A DNA stretch of 64,000 nucleotides from G965220205 sp965220205 (GTDB lineage: Bacteria; Chloroflexota; Dehalococcoidia; Lucifugimonadales; Australimonadaceae): assembly GCA_965220205.1 (NCBI GenBank), contig OZ244812.1, positions 2,868,673 through 2,932,672 of the forward strand, written 5' to 3'. The notes beneath the pieces are model-generated. The model ran no database searches, was not told the DNA's origin, and saw only the letters and a list, made by a program, of their open reading frames with translations. Made by a program: the position numbers and the translations under genes. Shown here one piece after another: positions 1 through 9,398 of this stretch. How positions within the stretch are numbered: position 1 is the first letter of the stretch; each line of letters begins with the position of its first letter.

Positions 1-1605
1 GATGCTCGCATTTCCTACTTGCAGGGGCGTCTCGAGAGCGAGTTGATCAAGGTGTTCGATTCCGCTCTCTGGCATCGAAAGGGGCATGAGCCTGAACCGC
101 TGCCGCGCAGGCAGCTTAACGCCCTTGCCTCGGAGCTAGCTGACAACCGCTTCCCTAAAGCGCCGCGCCTCCTGAACGAGCTTCTGAACCGCGGCAAGCC
201 ATCGAGCAGCGCCGTTGCCGCCCAGAACGTCCTACTTCGGCGGATGGCCCTGCACGAAGGCGAGAAACGGTTGAGCATAGAGGGATTCTCTACCGAAGGA
301 GGCCTGTTCGAGTCACTTCTAGAGGGCACCAAGCTGTACACGCGGACACCCGCTGGATGGAGCTTCGTCTCACCCGACCCCATTGCAAGCGACTCTTGTG
401 ATGGCGACCCCTGCAACCTCGCACCTGCTTGGGGGGAAGCCCTGCGCTTTCTTCGGGACAACGCTCACCGAAGCGTTTCGGTCGCGGAGGTCTATGACAT
501 CTGGCGGAACTCTCCCTTCGGAATCAAGGACGGCCTGCTCCCAGTATTGGGTGTGGCTTTCATCCTCTCAATGCGCGCCAACGTCGTCTTCTACAGGCAA
601 GGTGTCTTTCAGGCCCGGATGACGGACCTGGATACCGACTACCTCGCCAAGGACCCATCGGATGTCCGCGTTAGGTGGATGAACCTTTCGGACGAGTCCC
701 GCGTCCTCCTTTCCAACATGGCCGACATTGTCCGCGCCATGGATGAGGAGCACGACCTCGCACCGATGGAACCCATTGATGTGGCTAGGGGCTTGATCTC
801 CATCTATGACCGGCTGCCCCAGTGGGTTGGCAGGACGCAACGCCTGTCAGCCAACGCCAAACGCCTGCGACAGTTATTTAAGCAGGCCAGCGACCCGAAC
901 AGATTGATCTTCGACGCGATTCCGGAGGCCCTGTCCGACGGGCCACCCAATGGAGAAGACGAGGCTTTGCGGCGCATCACCGACAATGTCCGCGATGGTC
1001 TGAACGAGTTGCGCACGGCCTATAGCACTTTGCTCCACCGACTCCGGGAGACGCTCCTTAACGAGTTGGAGGCGCCCAACGCCTCGGCGGCGACGCTGGC
1101 GGAGTTGCGATCTCGTGCCGACAACGTACGTGAGTTGGGTGGTGACCACCGTCTAGAAGCGTTCATCATGCGGTTGGCCCTATTCCAAGGCACCGACGAG
1201 GACGTGGAAAGCTTGGCCAGCCTCGCCACGAACAAGCCAATCCGGCAGTGGGTGGACGCCGATGCCGACATGGCTGCCGTTGAGTTGGCGGATCTGGCGC
1301 AGCGTTTCAACCGCGTGGAAGCATACGCCCACGTCAAAGGACGCCCGGACAGGCGCCACGCCATGGCCGTGGTAGTCAGCATGAGTGGACGACCGGAGCC
1401 CCTCCACGACTACTTCGACGTAACCGACTTGGAACGACAGGGCGTCGACGATCTGGTCTCACGGGTGGAAGAGGTCCTTGAGAACAGTGGCGAGGAGCGG
1501 CGCAACATCGTCCTCGCGGCGTTGGCCGAACTCAGTGCTAGGTACATCACTAGTAACAAGGAAGACTTGGACGGGCCGGCGACAATGAAGGAGCAACTCT
1601 CTTGA
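1..1605 (+). CDS. C-terminal part of a large ATPase-like protein of the DndC/DndD-type cluster (partial)
   Basis: The frame is open from the first base of the window with no stop, so the gene almost certainly begins upstream; a TTG at 19 is only the first possible start inside the window. About 535 residues are visible, mostly predicted helix. The stretch around ELLNRGKPSSSAVAAQ resembles, by my reading, the helical C-terminal regions of large P-loop ATPases of modification and defence islands (BrxC/PglY/DUF6079-like). No Walker A or B motif is visible in this part. It overlaps the next gene by four bases (TTGA at 1602-1605), which implies translational coupling to the PP-loop protein. Function is inferred from context: an ATP-driven partner of the sulfur-modification-like cluster. 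It could instead be a DptF/DptH-type restriction component; the missing N-terminus would decide. Confidence 0.6.
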   Translation, partial: DARISYLQGRLESELIKVFDSALWHRKGHEPEPLPRRQLNALASELADNRFPKAPRLLNELLNRGKPSSSAVAAQNVLLRRMALHEGEKRLSIEGFSTEGGLFESLLEGTKLYTRTPAGWSFVSPDPIASDSCDGDPCNLAPAWGEALRFLRDNAHRSVSVAEVYDIWRNSPFGIKDGLLPVLGVAFILSMRANVVFYRQGVFQARMTDLDTDYLAKDPSDVRVRWMNLSDESRVLLSNMADIVRAMDEEHDLAPMEPIDVARGLISIYDRLPQWVGRTQRLSANAKRLRQLFKQASDPNRLIFDAIPEALSDGPPNGEDEALRRITDNVRDGLNELRTAYSTLLHRLRETLLNELEAPNASAATLAELRSRADNVRELGGDHRLEAFIMRLALFQGTDEDVESLASLATNKPIRQWVDADADMAAVELADLAQRFNRVEAYAHVKGRPDRRHAMAVVVSMSGRPEPLHDYFDVTDLERQGVDDLVSRVEEVLENSGEERRNIVLAALAELSARYITSNKEDLDGPATMKEQLS

Positions 1606-2444
1606 GCATCATGGAACGGGAGCGACACGTCTTGGGTCTGTCTGGAGGGCGCGACAGCGCCGCCCTTGCGGTCTACATGCGGCAGAACCACCCCGAATTG
1701 AATATCGAGTACTTCTTCACCGACACCGGCAAGGAGTTGCCAGAGGTCTATGAGTTCCTAGTCAAGCTGGAAGGCTTCTTGGGGAAACCCATCCTTCGGC
1801 TCAACCCGGACCGGGACTTCGACTTCTGGCTCAAGCAGTACAACAACTTCTTGCCGTCGGCCCAAACGCGATGGTGCACTCGCCAACTGAAGCTCCGTCC
1901 GTTCGAGCAGTGGGTCGGCCCGATGCTCGAAGGTGGCGACACCGTGTACAGCTATGTCGCCATCCGCGCCGACGAGGAATACCGAGAGGGGTACGCTTCT
2001 AAGCATGACAGCCTCATCGTTCGATTGCCCCTAAAGGAGGCCGGCATCGATAAGGGCGGTGTCTTGGACATCCTGGAGGGCGCGGGGCTGGGCCTGCCGC
2101 AGTACTACGAGTGGCGAACACGATCAGGCTGCACCTTCTGCTTCTTCCAACAGAAGATTGAGTGGGTGCGGTTGATGGAGCGGCATCCCGGGTACTTCGA
2201 GGAGGCGAAGAGCTACGAGAAGAACGCGATTGACCACGGTTCGCCGTTTACCTGGAGTCGGGGCGAGTCGCTGGAACAGCTAGCTAAGCCCGAGCGCATC
2301 GCGCAGATTAGGGAGGAGCACCAACGGCGCCTTGAACGGATGCGCGCCAGGATTCAAGTCAACCCGCTCCGGCCTGACGCAGAGCCGCTGGACATTGACG
2401 ACCTATACGGCCAGGCGAAGGTCTGCATAGCTTGCCACAAGTAA
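1602..2444 (+). CDS. DndC/SspD-like PP-loop ATP pyrophosphatase (PAPS reductase family)
   Basis: A 280-aa protein with the PP-loop signature SGGRDS at residues 14-19, which binds ATP and adenylylates the substrate in PAPS reductase, DndC and SspD enzymes. Cysteines in WCTRQLK, GCTFC and the C-terminal CIACHK could carry an Fe-S cluster, as in DndC. In phosphorothioation systems this enzyme activates the DNA backbone for sulfur insertion. It is shorter than classical DndC (about 500 aa) and nearer to the SspD size. The TTG at 1602 is chosen because AAGGAG lies 8 nt upstream and the codon overlaps the preceding stop; ATG 1611 is the alternative. It sits between an ATPase and a PLD-helicase. No cysteine desulfurase is seen in the window; it may lie upstream or be a host IscS. 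Confidence 0.85.
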   Translation: MSIMERERHVLGLSGGRDSAALAVYMRQNHPELNIEYFFTDTGKELPEVYEFLVKLEGFLGKPILRLNPDRDFDFWLKQYNNFLPSAQTRWCTRQLKLRPFEQWVGPMLEGGDTVYSYVAIRADEEYREGYASKHDSLIVRLPLKEAGIDKGGVLDILEGAGLGLPQYYEWRTRSGCTFCFFQQKIEWVRLMERHPGYFEEAKSYEKNAIDHGSPFTWSRGESLEQLAKPERIAQIREEHQRRLERMRARIQVNPLRPDAEPLDIDDLYGQAKVCIACHK

Positions 2445-2472
2445 GAATCTCTAGGACGAGGACAACTCCCCT

Positions 2473-4623
2473 TTGAATAAACAGGATTCGCTTGACCACC
2501 CTTCTCTAAAGGATATTTCTGGCATGCGCCCACTCTATCTGCTGCCAAACGACCCTTTTGTGGAAGAGGTCCTTATTCCCAATTTCTCAGCTGCCTCCGC
2601 CGTAGACAGCATGATGGGCTTCTTCTCCAGTGAAGTCTTAGCTTCGCTGGCGCCTGGACTCGCCACATTCATCAACCTCTCGGAGGGGCGCTTTCGCCTC
2701 ATCATCAGTCCGATGCTTCGCTCAGAGGACATAGAGGCCATCAAAGGAAGCGTGACTTACGCCGAATCGGTCGTTCAAGAATACTTGGACGATCTCGTAA
2801 TGACGGAGGACTTGGTCCAGCAGCACACCCTAAAGTGTCTAATCTGGTTAATCCGCATACAGCGAATCGAAATCAAAATCGCGTTGATGAAGGATGCTCT
2901 CTTTCATCCAAAGGTCTGGCTATTCCGTGGCGCCGACAATGAGATCACTTCAGCACACGGATCGAGCAATTTAACCCAGGCCGGGCTTCACAAGAACATT
3001 GAGCAAATTGCAGTTTCTAAGTCGTGGAGCTCGCCAGAACAGCGCTATACCACGGAAAAGCTTCACGACCAGTTCCTTAAGATGTGGTCCAACCAGGATG
3101 ACAACTGCATTGTGGTTGAACTCCCAGTGGCTATCAAGCAGCGACTCTTGAAAACCTATACATCCGACATCCCACCATCGGAAACTGAACTGCGGTCACT
3201 TTATGAGCGTGCCGGGTCGCAGTTTGGGGACTCTTCCTATTCTTTGCCAGAGAGCGGTCGGCACGAAGACCGATTTACCATCCCATCTGGACTTCGATAC
3301 GAGGACGCACCATTTGCCCATCAAGGGCAAGCAGTCCAAGCTTGGTGCGATGCAGGCTATGGTGGTGTCCTAGAAATGGCGACCGGCTCTGGCAAGACCA
3401 TCACCGCAATGATCTGCGCACACAGACTCTACCAAGCGCAGCAGCCGTTGCTCATTGTCGTGTCTGCACCATACATCCCGCTTATACAGCAGTGGTGCGA
3501 AGAGATCAAAGCGTTCGGGATTAGTCCGATCAACCTTAACCTAGCTGCTGGCGCTAGAGGTCGTGCAGAGGCACTAGGCAAGCTACGTCGCCAGTTCCAG
3601 CGTGGCGCAACGGACGTTGCGGCCCTCGTTGTTACACAGCAAACCCTATCGACACCTGCATTCCAAACTGAACTCGAACTATTTACCTGCGCCAAATTGC
3701 TCATTGCTGACGAGGCCCACAATCTTGGTAGCGAAGGATTCATGGCGAATCCACCTAAGTTTTTTGACTACCGCCTTGGTCTCTCAGCCACTCCTGTGCG
3801 GCAGTACGACGAGACAGGGACCGAAGCCTTGTTTCGATTTCTTGGGCCAGTTGTATTCCGGTTTGGGCTCGAAGAGGCCATTGGCAAATGTCTCGTCGAA
3901 TACGACTACTACGTGCACCCAGTCGAATTGACCACGGAGGAGATGGACCGATGGTCAAGCCTCACTGCCCGCATAAAGCAGAACGCCTGGCGCCTTGACG
4001 GTGAAGACCCGAGCGACTTCATTGCCAAACTCCTCAGAGACCGTAGAGCCATCTTGGAGAACGCCGCCAACAAGATTGACGTGTTGGCCGAATGTCTAAA
4101 CCGTGAGGACCTGCGGTCGCTTCGTCACACTTTGGTGTATACATCCGACAAGGCTCCAGTTCAACTGGAATCCGTAAACGCCTTGGTCAAGCAATTCGGT
4201 CTCCTCTTCCACCAGCTGACCTACGAGGAGACAGCAAACCTGGACGAAACTAGGCGCATCCTCCGCACATTTCAAGAAGGGACTTTGCGCGTCCTCACTG
4301 CGAAGCGGGTGCTTGACGAGGGCATAAACATTCCTCAGATCCAGAAGGCGTTCATTCTTGCTAGTACGACGGTGGAACGTCAATGGATACAACGACGAGG
4401 CCGGCTCTTACGCAGATGCGAGGACATAGGAAAGACCCATAGCGTGATACACGACTTCGTCGCTCTCCCACCCGAGGCGGACGATATCGACGACGATGCT
4501 CGCAGCCTCATTCGGTCCGAGCTTCTGAGGGTTCAAGAGTTCGCCCGATTGGCACGGAATGCTGGCAAGGTGGATGGACCACTACTGGTCGTCGATCGGT
4601 TGATCGCGGCTGCATACTATTGA
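2473..4623 (+). CDS. PLD-nuclease/DEAH-box helicase fusion
   Basis: A 716-aa protein joining a phospholipase D-like domain to a superfamily 2 helicase. The PLD part has HPKVWLF (H145, K147) and GSSNLTQAG (from residue 163), one HKD motif, so activity would probably need a dimer. The helicase part has Walker A ATGSGKT at about 303-309, DEAH at 413-416 and motif VI QRRGRLLR near 640. Proteins of this layout cut and translocate DNA in restriction systems; here it is the likely effector of the cluster. The start is uncertain: TTG 2473 has GAGGA upstream, while ATG 2524 (MRPLYLLPNDPF) has AAAGGA 10 nt upstream and may be the real start. It lies 28 bases after the PP-loop gene and 13 bases before the small gene. 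Confidence 0.85.
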   Translation: MNKQDSLDHPSLKDISGMRPLYLLPNDPFVEEVLIPNFSAASAVDSMMGFFSSEVLASLAPGLATFINLSEGRFRLIISPMLRSEDIEAIKGSVTYAESVVQEYLDDLVMTEDLVQQHTLKCLIWLIRIQRIEIKIALMKDALFHPKVWLFRGADNEITSAHGSSNLTQAGLHKNIEQIAVSKSWSSPEQRYTTEKLHDQFLKMWSNQDDNCIVVELPVAIKQRLLKTYTSDIPPSETELRSLYERAGSQFGDSSYSLPESGRHEDRFTIPSGLRYEDAPFAHQGQAVQAWCDAGYGGVLEMATGSGKTITAMICAHRLYQAQQPLLIVVSAPYIPLIQQWCEEIKAFGISPINLNLAAGARGRAEALGKLRRQFQRGATDVAALVVTQQTLSTPAFQTELELFTCAKLLIADEAHNLGSEGFMANPPKFFDYRLGLSATPVRQYDETGTEALFRFLGPVVFRFGLEEAIGKCLVEYDYYVHPVELTTEEMDRWSSLTARIKQNAWRLDGEDPSDFIAKLLRDRRAILENAANKIDVLAECLNREDLRSLRHTLVYTSDKAPVQLESVNALVKQFGLLFHQLTYEETANLDETRRILRTFQEGTLRVLTAKRVLDEGINIPQIQKAFILASTTVERQWIQRRGRLLRRCEDIGKTHSVIHDFVALPPEADDIDDDARSLIRSELLRVQEFARLARNAGKVDGPLLVVDRLIAAAYY

Positions 4624-4636
4624 AAGGGAGAAGTTT

Positions 4637-4867
4637 ATGCCTGCCAACCAGCGTAAGGTGGTCGATATCATCCTTCAAGAAGTTCATACCATGGATGAAC
4701 GTTGTGAAGGTTACCATGACATGTTAACCGACACTGTCGTAGAGATTCTGGCTGCTGAGAACCAGCATCGGGTAAGAGGGACGAACATTCAGCAACAGGT
4801 TGCCGAGAAGTGCAATGCTGCCGGTTCGTTCTTGGCGGCGCGGAGAAAGGGAGTCTCCGAGTCATGA
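4637..4867 (+). CDS. Small DNA-modification-system-associated protein
   Basis: A 76-aa helical, charged protein (starts MPANQRKVVDIILQEV) with GGGAGAAG before its ATG. Its stop overlaps the start of the DndD-like gene (ATGA, 4864-4867). Small proteins in this position, just before DndD-like ATPases, are known companions in sulfur-modification-type clusters. I see no catalytic motif and no clear DndE likeness, so it may be a structural adaptor of the SMC ATPase. The assignment rests on position and size. Confidence 0.75.
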   Translation: MPANQRKVVDIILQEVHTMDERCEGYHDMLTDTVVEILAAENQHRVRGTNIQQQVAEKCNAAGSFLAARRKGVSES

Positions 4868-6993
4868 AACTTCTACGTGCTGAGTTCACCAACTTCAGAT
4901 TATTGCGCGACCTGATACTTGATTTCTCTACCGATGACGAGAGGAAACTCACAGTCATCCGGGCGGAGAACGAATCAGGGAAGACTACAATTCTGAACGG
5001 CCTTCAGTGGGCACTCTATGGTGATAAGGCTCTGCCTGGCGGTAGTCGCCAGAACTATCGGCTTCACCCTATCGACTGGGACCCGACGGAAGGGGAGCGA
5101 GTGCAAATAGCCGTAGAAATTGACTATGAGGTCACAACGACACGCCACTCTAGGGACCGCGGGGACATCGAGACCACACAGACATACCGTGTCCTTCAAT
5201 CTACCTACGAGCGAGTGACGGGCGAATCGTGGGAACCCGGTCCTACGTCTGTTCAACTCTTTGAGATTGGAGATTCCGGCGCAGTCCCCATTGAGCCGCC
5301 GGAGGCCCTGATCAGGGAACATTTGCCGAATGAACTTCGGGAAGTCTTCTTCACCGACGGGGACCGTGCGCTGAGTTTCATCGAGGCGGACGTATCCTTG
5401 TCAACCAAGCAGGCTCGGGTTCGCAATGCCATACAGTCGTTGCTGGGCCTCGACGTAATCCAAGATGCGAGGGATCGTGTGAAGAAGGCAGCCTCCGAGG
5501 TCAATAGGCAAGCAAAGGCCATTTCTACACACGGCGAGCTCACCAACACCCTGGACCGCCTCTCCAAATTGGAAGAAGAGGCCTCTACAATGCGGGAAGC
5601 CATTAAGGACGCGGAGGAACAATTCGCCAATTTCGATGAGCGGTACGCAGAGATGGGGAAGAAGATTGAGGAAGCTCTGCTGCTTGGGAACCGGGAGGAA
5701 TTGCAACAACAGTATTCGCAAACAGAGAACCAAATCCGAAGTGTCAATGCTCAGCAGGAGGATGTTAGAAAGAGACACTCGGAGCTTTTTAGGACCTTAG
5801 AACTCTCCCGAGACATGATGGCTCCTACATTGGCAAAGGGTTTTGCTAAGTTGGATGACTTGAGGGATCAGGGGAAAATACCCAACGCGACCATTCCAGT
5901 CCTCGAGGAGAGGCTGAGTGCATCCACCTGCATATGTGGGGAGGCTCTTCAGGAGGAAGAGCCGGGGTCGATACGGCGAAGACACCATATCCAACATCTC
6001 ATCGAGGAGAGTCGTAAGGCAGACGCTCTCCAGGGCATAATCACAGACCTGTATTTCGGTTCAGTGTCGCTGTTGCCAACCCAAACGACACAGCAGCCAA
6101 CTTGGCGCGCCTCAAGCGCCGAGGTTGCTACCCAGCGCGACCGATTGGACCGATTGCGGGAGGACCTTGGTAAACAATCAAAGGCTATAGACTCCAAGCT
6201 AAAACAGATCCCCAATAGCGATGTCCCCGGCCTGAGAGATGCCCGGCGACAATACCAGGACCAGCGTGACCGAGCCAACGCGGCACGTTCCCGGCTCCGG
6301 GGAGATGTCAGCAATCTACAGAGAGAGATTGAGCAACTCTCAAGGAACCGCGATCAGATTCTCCGACGGCAAGACAAGGGTCAACGCTTTATGGCGGACT
6401 TGGAGGTGGCCCAGGACATAGAAACTGTCCTTAGCAAGGCCTACGACCGACTGACCACTGAGGAGCTGGATAAGGTCAGTTCTCGAATGAATACGATCTT
6501 CTTGGAAATGATTGGTGCTGACCCGCAACAGGGCGCAATAATTCGAGGCGCGATGATCACACGAGACTTTGAAATCAAGGTCTTTGGTCCTAGTGATCGC
6601 ACTCTGAACCCGGATCGTGACTTGAATGGCGCCTCCCGGCGAGCATTGACTCTGGCCTTCATTCTTGCCCTCACCAAAGTAAGCGAAGTTCAGGCGCCGA
6701 ATGTCATTGATACTCCCTTAGGCATGATGAGTGGGTATGTCAAACGTTCGGTACTGACAACCGCCATTCGGGAGAGCTCGCAGCTCATTCTATTCCTCAC
6801 TCGATCAGAGATCACTGATTGCGAGGAGATTCTCGATGCTGAGTCAGGGCTCGTCGTCACGTTGACGAATCCTGCCCATTACCCCGTCATGCTGGCCAAT
6901 GACCCAGGAGTGACAGAACGCACCATCCTGAAGTGCGAATGTGATCATCGACGACATTGCGACCAATGTAGAAGGATTGCTGATGATACATGA
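4864..6993 (+). CDS. DndD-like SMC/Rad50-type AAA ATPase
   Basis: A 709-aa SMC-type ATPase. The N-terminus holds an ATPase head with Walker A ENESGKTT (around residues 35-42; the first glycine of the P-loop is replaced by Ala34). Long coiled coil follows (about 220-350 and 400-540) around a CxC pair in STCICGEAL near residue 356, placed like a Rad50 zinc hook. The C-terminal head has ASRRALTLAF and NVIDTPLG, consistent with the signature and Walker B/D-loop regions. An unusual Cys-rich tail (KCECDHRRHCDQCRR) ends the protein. DndD supplies ATPase activity linked to DNA structure or nicking in phosphorothioation. The start is ATG 4864, overlapping the previous stop; an in-frame extension to 4810 lies inside the small gene and is less likely. 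Confidence 0.85.
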   Translation: MKLLRAEFTNFRLLRDLILDFSTDDERKLTVIRAENESGKTTILNGLQWALYGDKALPGGSRQNYRLHPIDWDPTEGERVQIAVEIDYEVTTTRHSRDRGDIETTQTYRVLQSTYERVTGESWEPGPTSVQLFEIGDSGAVPIEPPEALIREHLPNELREVFFTDGDRALSFIEADVSLSTKQARVRNAIQSLLGLDVIQDARDRVKKAASEVNRQAKAISTHGELTNTLDRLSKLEEEASTMREAIKDAEEQFANFDERYAEMGKKIEEALLLGNREELQQQYSQTENQIRSVNAQQEDVRKRHSELFRTLELSRDMMAPTLAKGFAKLDDLRDQGKIPNATIPVLEERLSASTCICGEALQEEEPGSIRRRHHIQHLIEESRKADALQGIITDLYFGSVSLLPTQTTQQPTWRASSAEVATQRDRLDRLREDLGKQSKAIDSKLKQIPNSDVPGLRDARRQYQDQRDRANAARSRLRGDVSNLQREIEQLSRNRDQILRRQDKGQRFMADLEVAQDIETVLSKAYDRLTTEELDKVSSRMNTIFLEMIGADPQQGAIIRGAMITRDFEIKVFGPSDRTLNPDRDLNGASRRALTLAFILALTKVSEVQAPNVIDTPLGMMSGYVKRSVLTTAIRESSQLILFLTRSEITDCEEILDAESGLVVTLTNPAHYPVMLANDPGVTERTILKCECDHRRHCDQCRRIADDT

Positions 6994-7032
6994 CGCAGAG
7001 GGGAAAGCCGTCCCTCTCGTGGAGGACGTGAA

Positions 7033-7488
7033 GTGACACAATACTACAATCCATTTGCTGGCATCTACCTTGTCTATCCAGTTGAGCAAGAACCAGAATA
7101 TCATAGGTATTGTCAGACCGGCGGTCGTGAGCCAATTGACCAAAGCCCATTTGGACGTATGGTGGACCTATGGTTTGCGGGCTTGTCCGTTGCTACGCGA
7201 AAGGGATTGTCTCCAATCGACCTTGCAGGAAGGAAGACTTCCAATATGATTCAAGGTGCTATCTTTGATGGCAAAGATAGCTGGAGGGTCCAATTCTTGA
7301 TGTTAACCGCCATAGCTGTTGAAGATGATGTGGCTATTGTGGAGCGTCCGAATCGTATGATGGCGATTGCCAACGGGTTGGCGGCTGCCGGTGTGCCTCA
7401 CGTAGTCGAAATGCTCCAGAGCGGAGAACAACCCCCCATCTGGAACCTAACAGACGCGCTGGAGTCGATGTTGGAGTCAAACGAATAG
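7033..7488 (+). CDS. Hypothetical protein at the end of the Dnd-like operon
   Basis: A 151-aa soluble protein starting at GTG 7033 with GGAGGA 7 nt upstream. It lies 39 bases after the DndD-like gene on the same strand, so it probably belongs to the same operon. The sequence has an aromatic N-terminus (YYNPFAGIYLVYP) and a helical body, with no motif I recognise. It could be a DndE-like or immunity/accessory component, but nothing in the sequence proves that. Base composition matches the rest of the cluster, which is less GC-rich than the window to its right. Confidence 0.7.
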   Translation: MTQYYNPFAGIYLVYPVEQEPEYHRYCQTGGREPIDQSPFGRMVDLWFAGLSVATRKGLSPIDLAGRKTSNMIQGAIFDGKDSWRVQFLMLTAIAVEDDVAIVERPNRMMAIANGLAAAGVPHVVEMLQSGEQPPIWNLTDALESMLESNE

Positions 7489-7554
7489 GTTCGCCGTTCT
7501 GTTAGGTGGACGGCAGACAGAATCATCTTTGAGATGTGGCTGGGGGAACTGTGA
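7489..7554 (+). pseudogene. Remnant of a serine recombinase C-terminus
   Basis: Directly after the stop of the 151-aa gene and in the same frame, the sequence reads on for 21 codons and ends FEMWLGEL-stop. The serine recombinase at 61895-63532 ends FEMWLGAV-stop. The DNA is identical for 14 bases (7531-7544 and 63509-63522) and similar around it. This looks like the tail of a lost homologous recombinase, or a trace of an attachment or junction sequence. No start or catalytic part remains. Confidence 0.45.
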
Positions 7555-7736
7555 GGCCCCCCAAGGCCCTCTCCGGCAATTGTGGTGGGCCGGGGCAAAG
7601 CGACTCAAGAAAGGTTCCGCCAGCACCCTGCCCTCCGCCCCTCACAATCATGCCTCCGCCCTTTCCCACCTCCCTCCATCTGGCATCGGGTAGCTGACGA
7701 GCGGCGTGGTGAAGATATAGTTGGACCGTGGGGCTG

Positions 7737-9350
7737 TTACCGATGTCCGTGTAGACACCCCTCCCCAATAGCCCGAACCGGAGAAGGGGTTGGCTGATTT
7801 CCCAGACCGCTGTTCATTCCCGGCGGAAGTGGAGTGGTCTCACCGAAGAGCCAGGAATCGAGAAGGTCGTCCAGTTCCCTGCCCGCAATCTCCTCAGCCA
7901 CGACCACAAAGTCTTCGGTGGTCACGTTACCCCCGGCATGGCGGGACACATACTCACGCAGAGTCTTGAAAAACGCCTCGTCGCCGATTTCGCCACGCAG
8001 TGCGTGAAGGGCCATTGCGCCTCTTGCATACACGCTGCCGCTGAAAAGAGAGTCGGGGTCGGGATTCGCCGGCGGCCCATAGCCAGGACGCCAGACCATC
8101 TCCCAGAACTCCTCGAAACAGCCATCGCCGGACTTGTGGTCTAACCACAGCCACTCAGCGTAGGTGGCGAACCCCTCGCTCAGCCATAAGTCTTGCCATG
8201 ACGCGGGAGTAAGCAGGTTCCCAAACCACTGGTGCGCCAACTCGTGGGCTATCAACCTGTCGCCGAAATTCTCCAGGGCCCCTATCCCGTAGACGGGCCG
8301 GGGTTGGGTTTCCAGCGGCGGAATCGCCTCGTCAATGACGACGGAGCCGGTGGACTCGAATGGATACTGCCCGAACAATTCACTGAAGAAATCGACTATC
8401 AAAGGGACGCTATCCAGACTACCCCTTGCTGATTCGTCTATCGACGCTTCAACCGAGTCAACGACGGTTATCCCCCCAGGACTTTCACTGGCGACGTCGT
8501 CAAACTGTGCAACCGCCAGGAACGCCAGATAGCTGGCCATCTCATGGACGCTCTCCCATACGTACGTCACAGTCTCCCCGTGGTCGGTCGTGCTGGTCAA
8601 TTCACCGTTTGAGGCCGCTTCATAGGGCTCGGGCACCGTGATGATGAAGGTGTACAAGGCTTTATCTGATGGATGCTCATTGACCGGGAACCAGTGCGAC
8701 GCCCCCCAGGGTTCGCCGTACGCGAGTATCCCGGTCTCGTAGTCTACCCAGCCGGTTAGCAGGCTCGTCCCAGGCACTGGGCTGGTCGAAGGCCGACCCT
8801 CGTAAGAGACCACGGCATTGAAGGTGGTTCCTATGGGGATCGGCGCACCAGGTTTGATTGTCAGCTCGTATCCGGCGCGAGAGTGGTCGGCTGGGCGGCC
8901 ATCCACGGCGACCTGCGTAACCATTAAGCCTCGAAAGTCCAGATTGAACGAGGAGAGGTCCTGTGTAGCGTCGGCTTCGATTTGAGCCCGGCCCGAGATC
9001 TCGTTGGCTTCCACGTCGATGTCGAGGGTCACCGTGTAGCGGGAAACGTCATATCCGCCGTTGCCCAGCCCGGGGAATAGAGGGTCGTCCAGCCCTGCCG
9101 CGCCGGGCCGGGTGGTCCGAATTGGCGTGGGCATCGGTTCCAGCGTCGGGGCCACTGTTGGCTCCAGAGTCGGAGTAGGTATGTCTCCGTCGTCACATGC
9201 CGCAATCACGGCGACGGCCATCAAACCCGACAGCGCAATCCGCGCGGTCGGGTGAATGGTTTTGAGCAGTCTGTCTCGCAAGCCGAGAGCGAACGCCAAT
9301 TGGCGGCTCCTTAGTGGGTATAGCTTGAGCATATTGCTCAAAGGGGACAT
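7737..9350 (-). CDS. M1 family metallopeptidase, lipoprotein-like
   Basis: A 537-aa protein with the gluzincin motif HELAHQWFGN at about 369-378 and the third zinc ligand Glu at about 392 in WLSEGF, the HEXXH-x18-E spacing of M1 aminopeptidases. GALENFG precedes it as a variant of the GAMEN exopeptidase motif, set unusually close to HEXXH. The N-terminus has a hydrophobic segment ending in VIAAC (Cys52), a plausible lipobox, followed by a Pro/Thr linker (TPTLEPTVAP), so the enzyme is probably tethered outside the membrane. It is shorter than full M1 enzymes (about 850 aa), lacking the C-terminal helical domain. The exact start among several N-terminal methionines is not certain. Confidence 0.88.
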   Translation of the reverse strand: MSPLSNMLKLYPLRSRQLAFALGLRDRLLKTIHPTARIALSGLMAVAVIAACDDGDIPTPTLEPTVAPTLEPMPTPIRTTRPGAAGLDDPLFPGLGNGGYDVSRYTVTLDIDVEANEISGRAQIEADATQDLSSFNLDFRGLMVTQVAVDGRPADHSRAGYELTIKPGAPIPIGTTFNAVVSYEGRPSTSPVPGTSLLTGWVDYETGILAYGEPWGASHWFPVNEHPSDKALYTFIITVPEPYEAASNGELTSTTDHGETVTYVWESVHEMASYLAFLAVAQFDDVASESPGGITVVDSVEASIDESARGSLDSVPLIVDFFSELFGQYPFESTGSVVIDEAIPPLETQPRPVYGIGALENFGDRLIAHELAHQWFGNLLTPASWQDLWLSEGFATYAEWLWLDHKSGDGCFEEFWEMVWRPGYGPPANPDPDSLFSGSVYARGAMALHALRGEIGDEAFFKTLREYVSRHAGGNVTTEDFVVVAEEIAGRELDDLLDSWLFGETTPLPPGMNSGLGNQPTPSPVRAIGEGCLHGHR

Positions 9351-9398
9351 CCATTCCGATGGGCGATAGGCAGTCTCAGCCAGTTCCTGACCTTCGTC

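Noticed and set aside
1..7488. Dpd (7-deazaguanine) or BREX system
   Set aside because: No DpdA or PglX/PglZ-like gene in view; PP-loop and DndD-like proteins point to sulfur modification instead.
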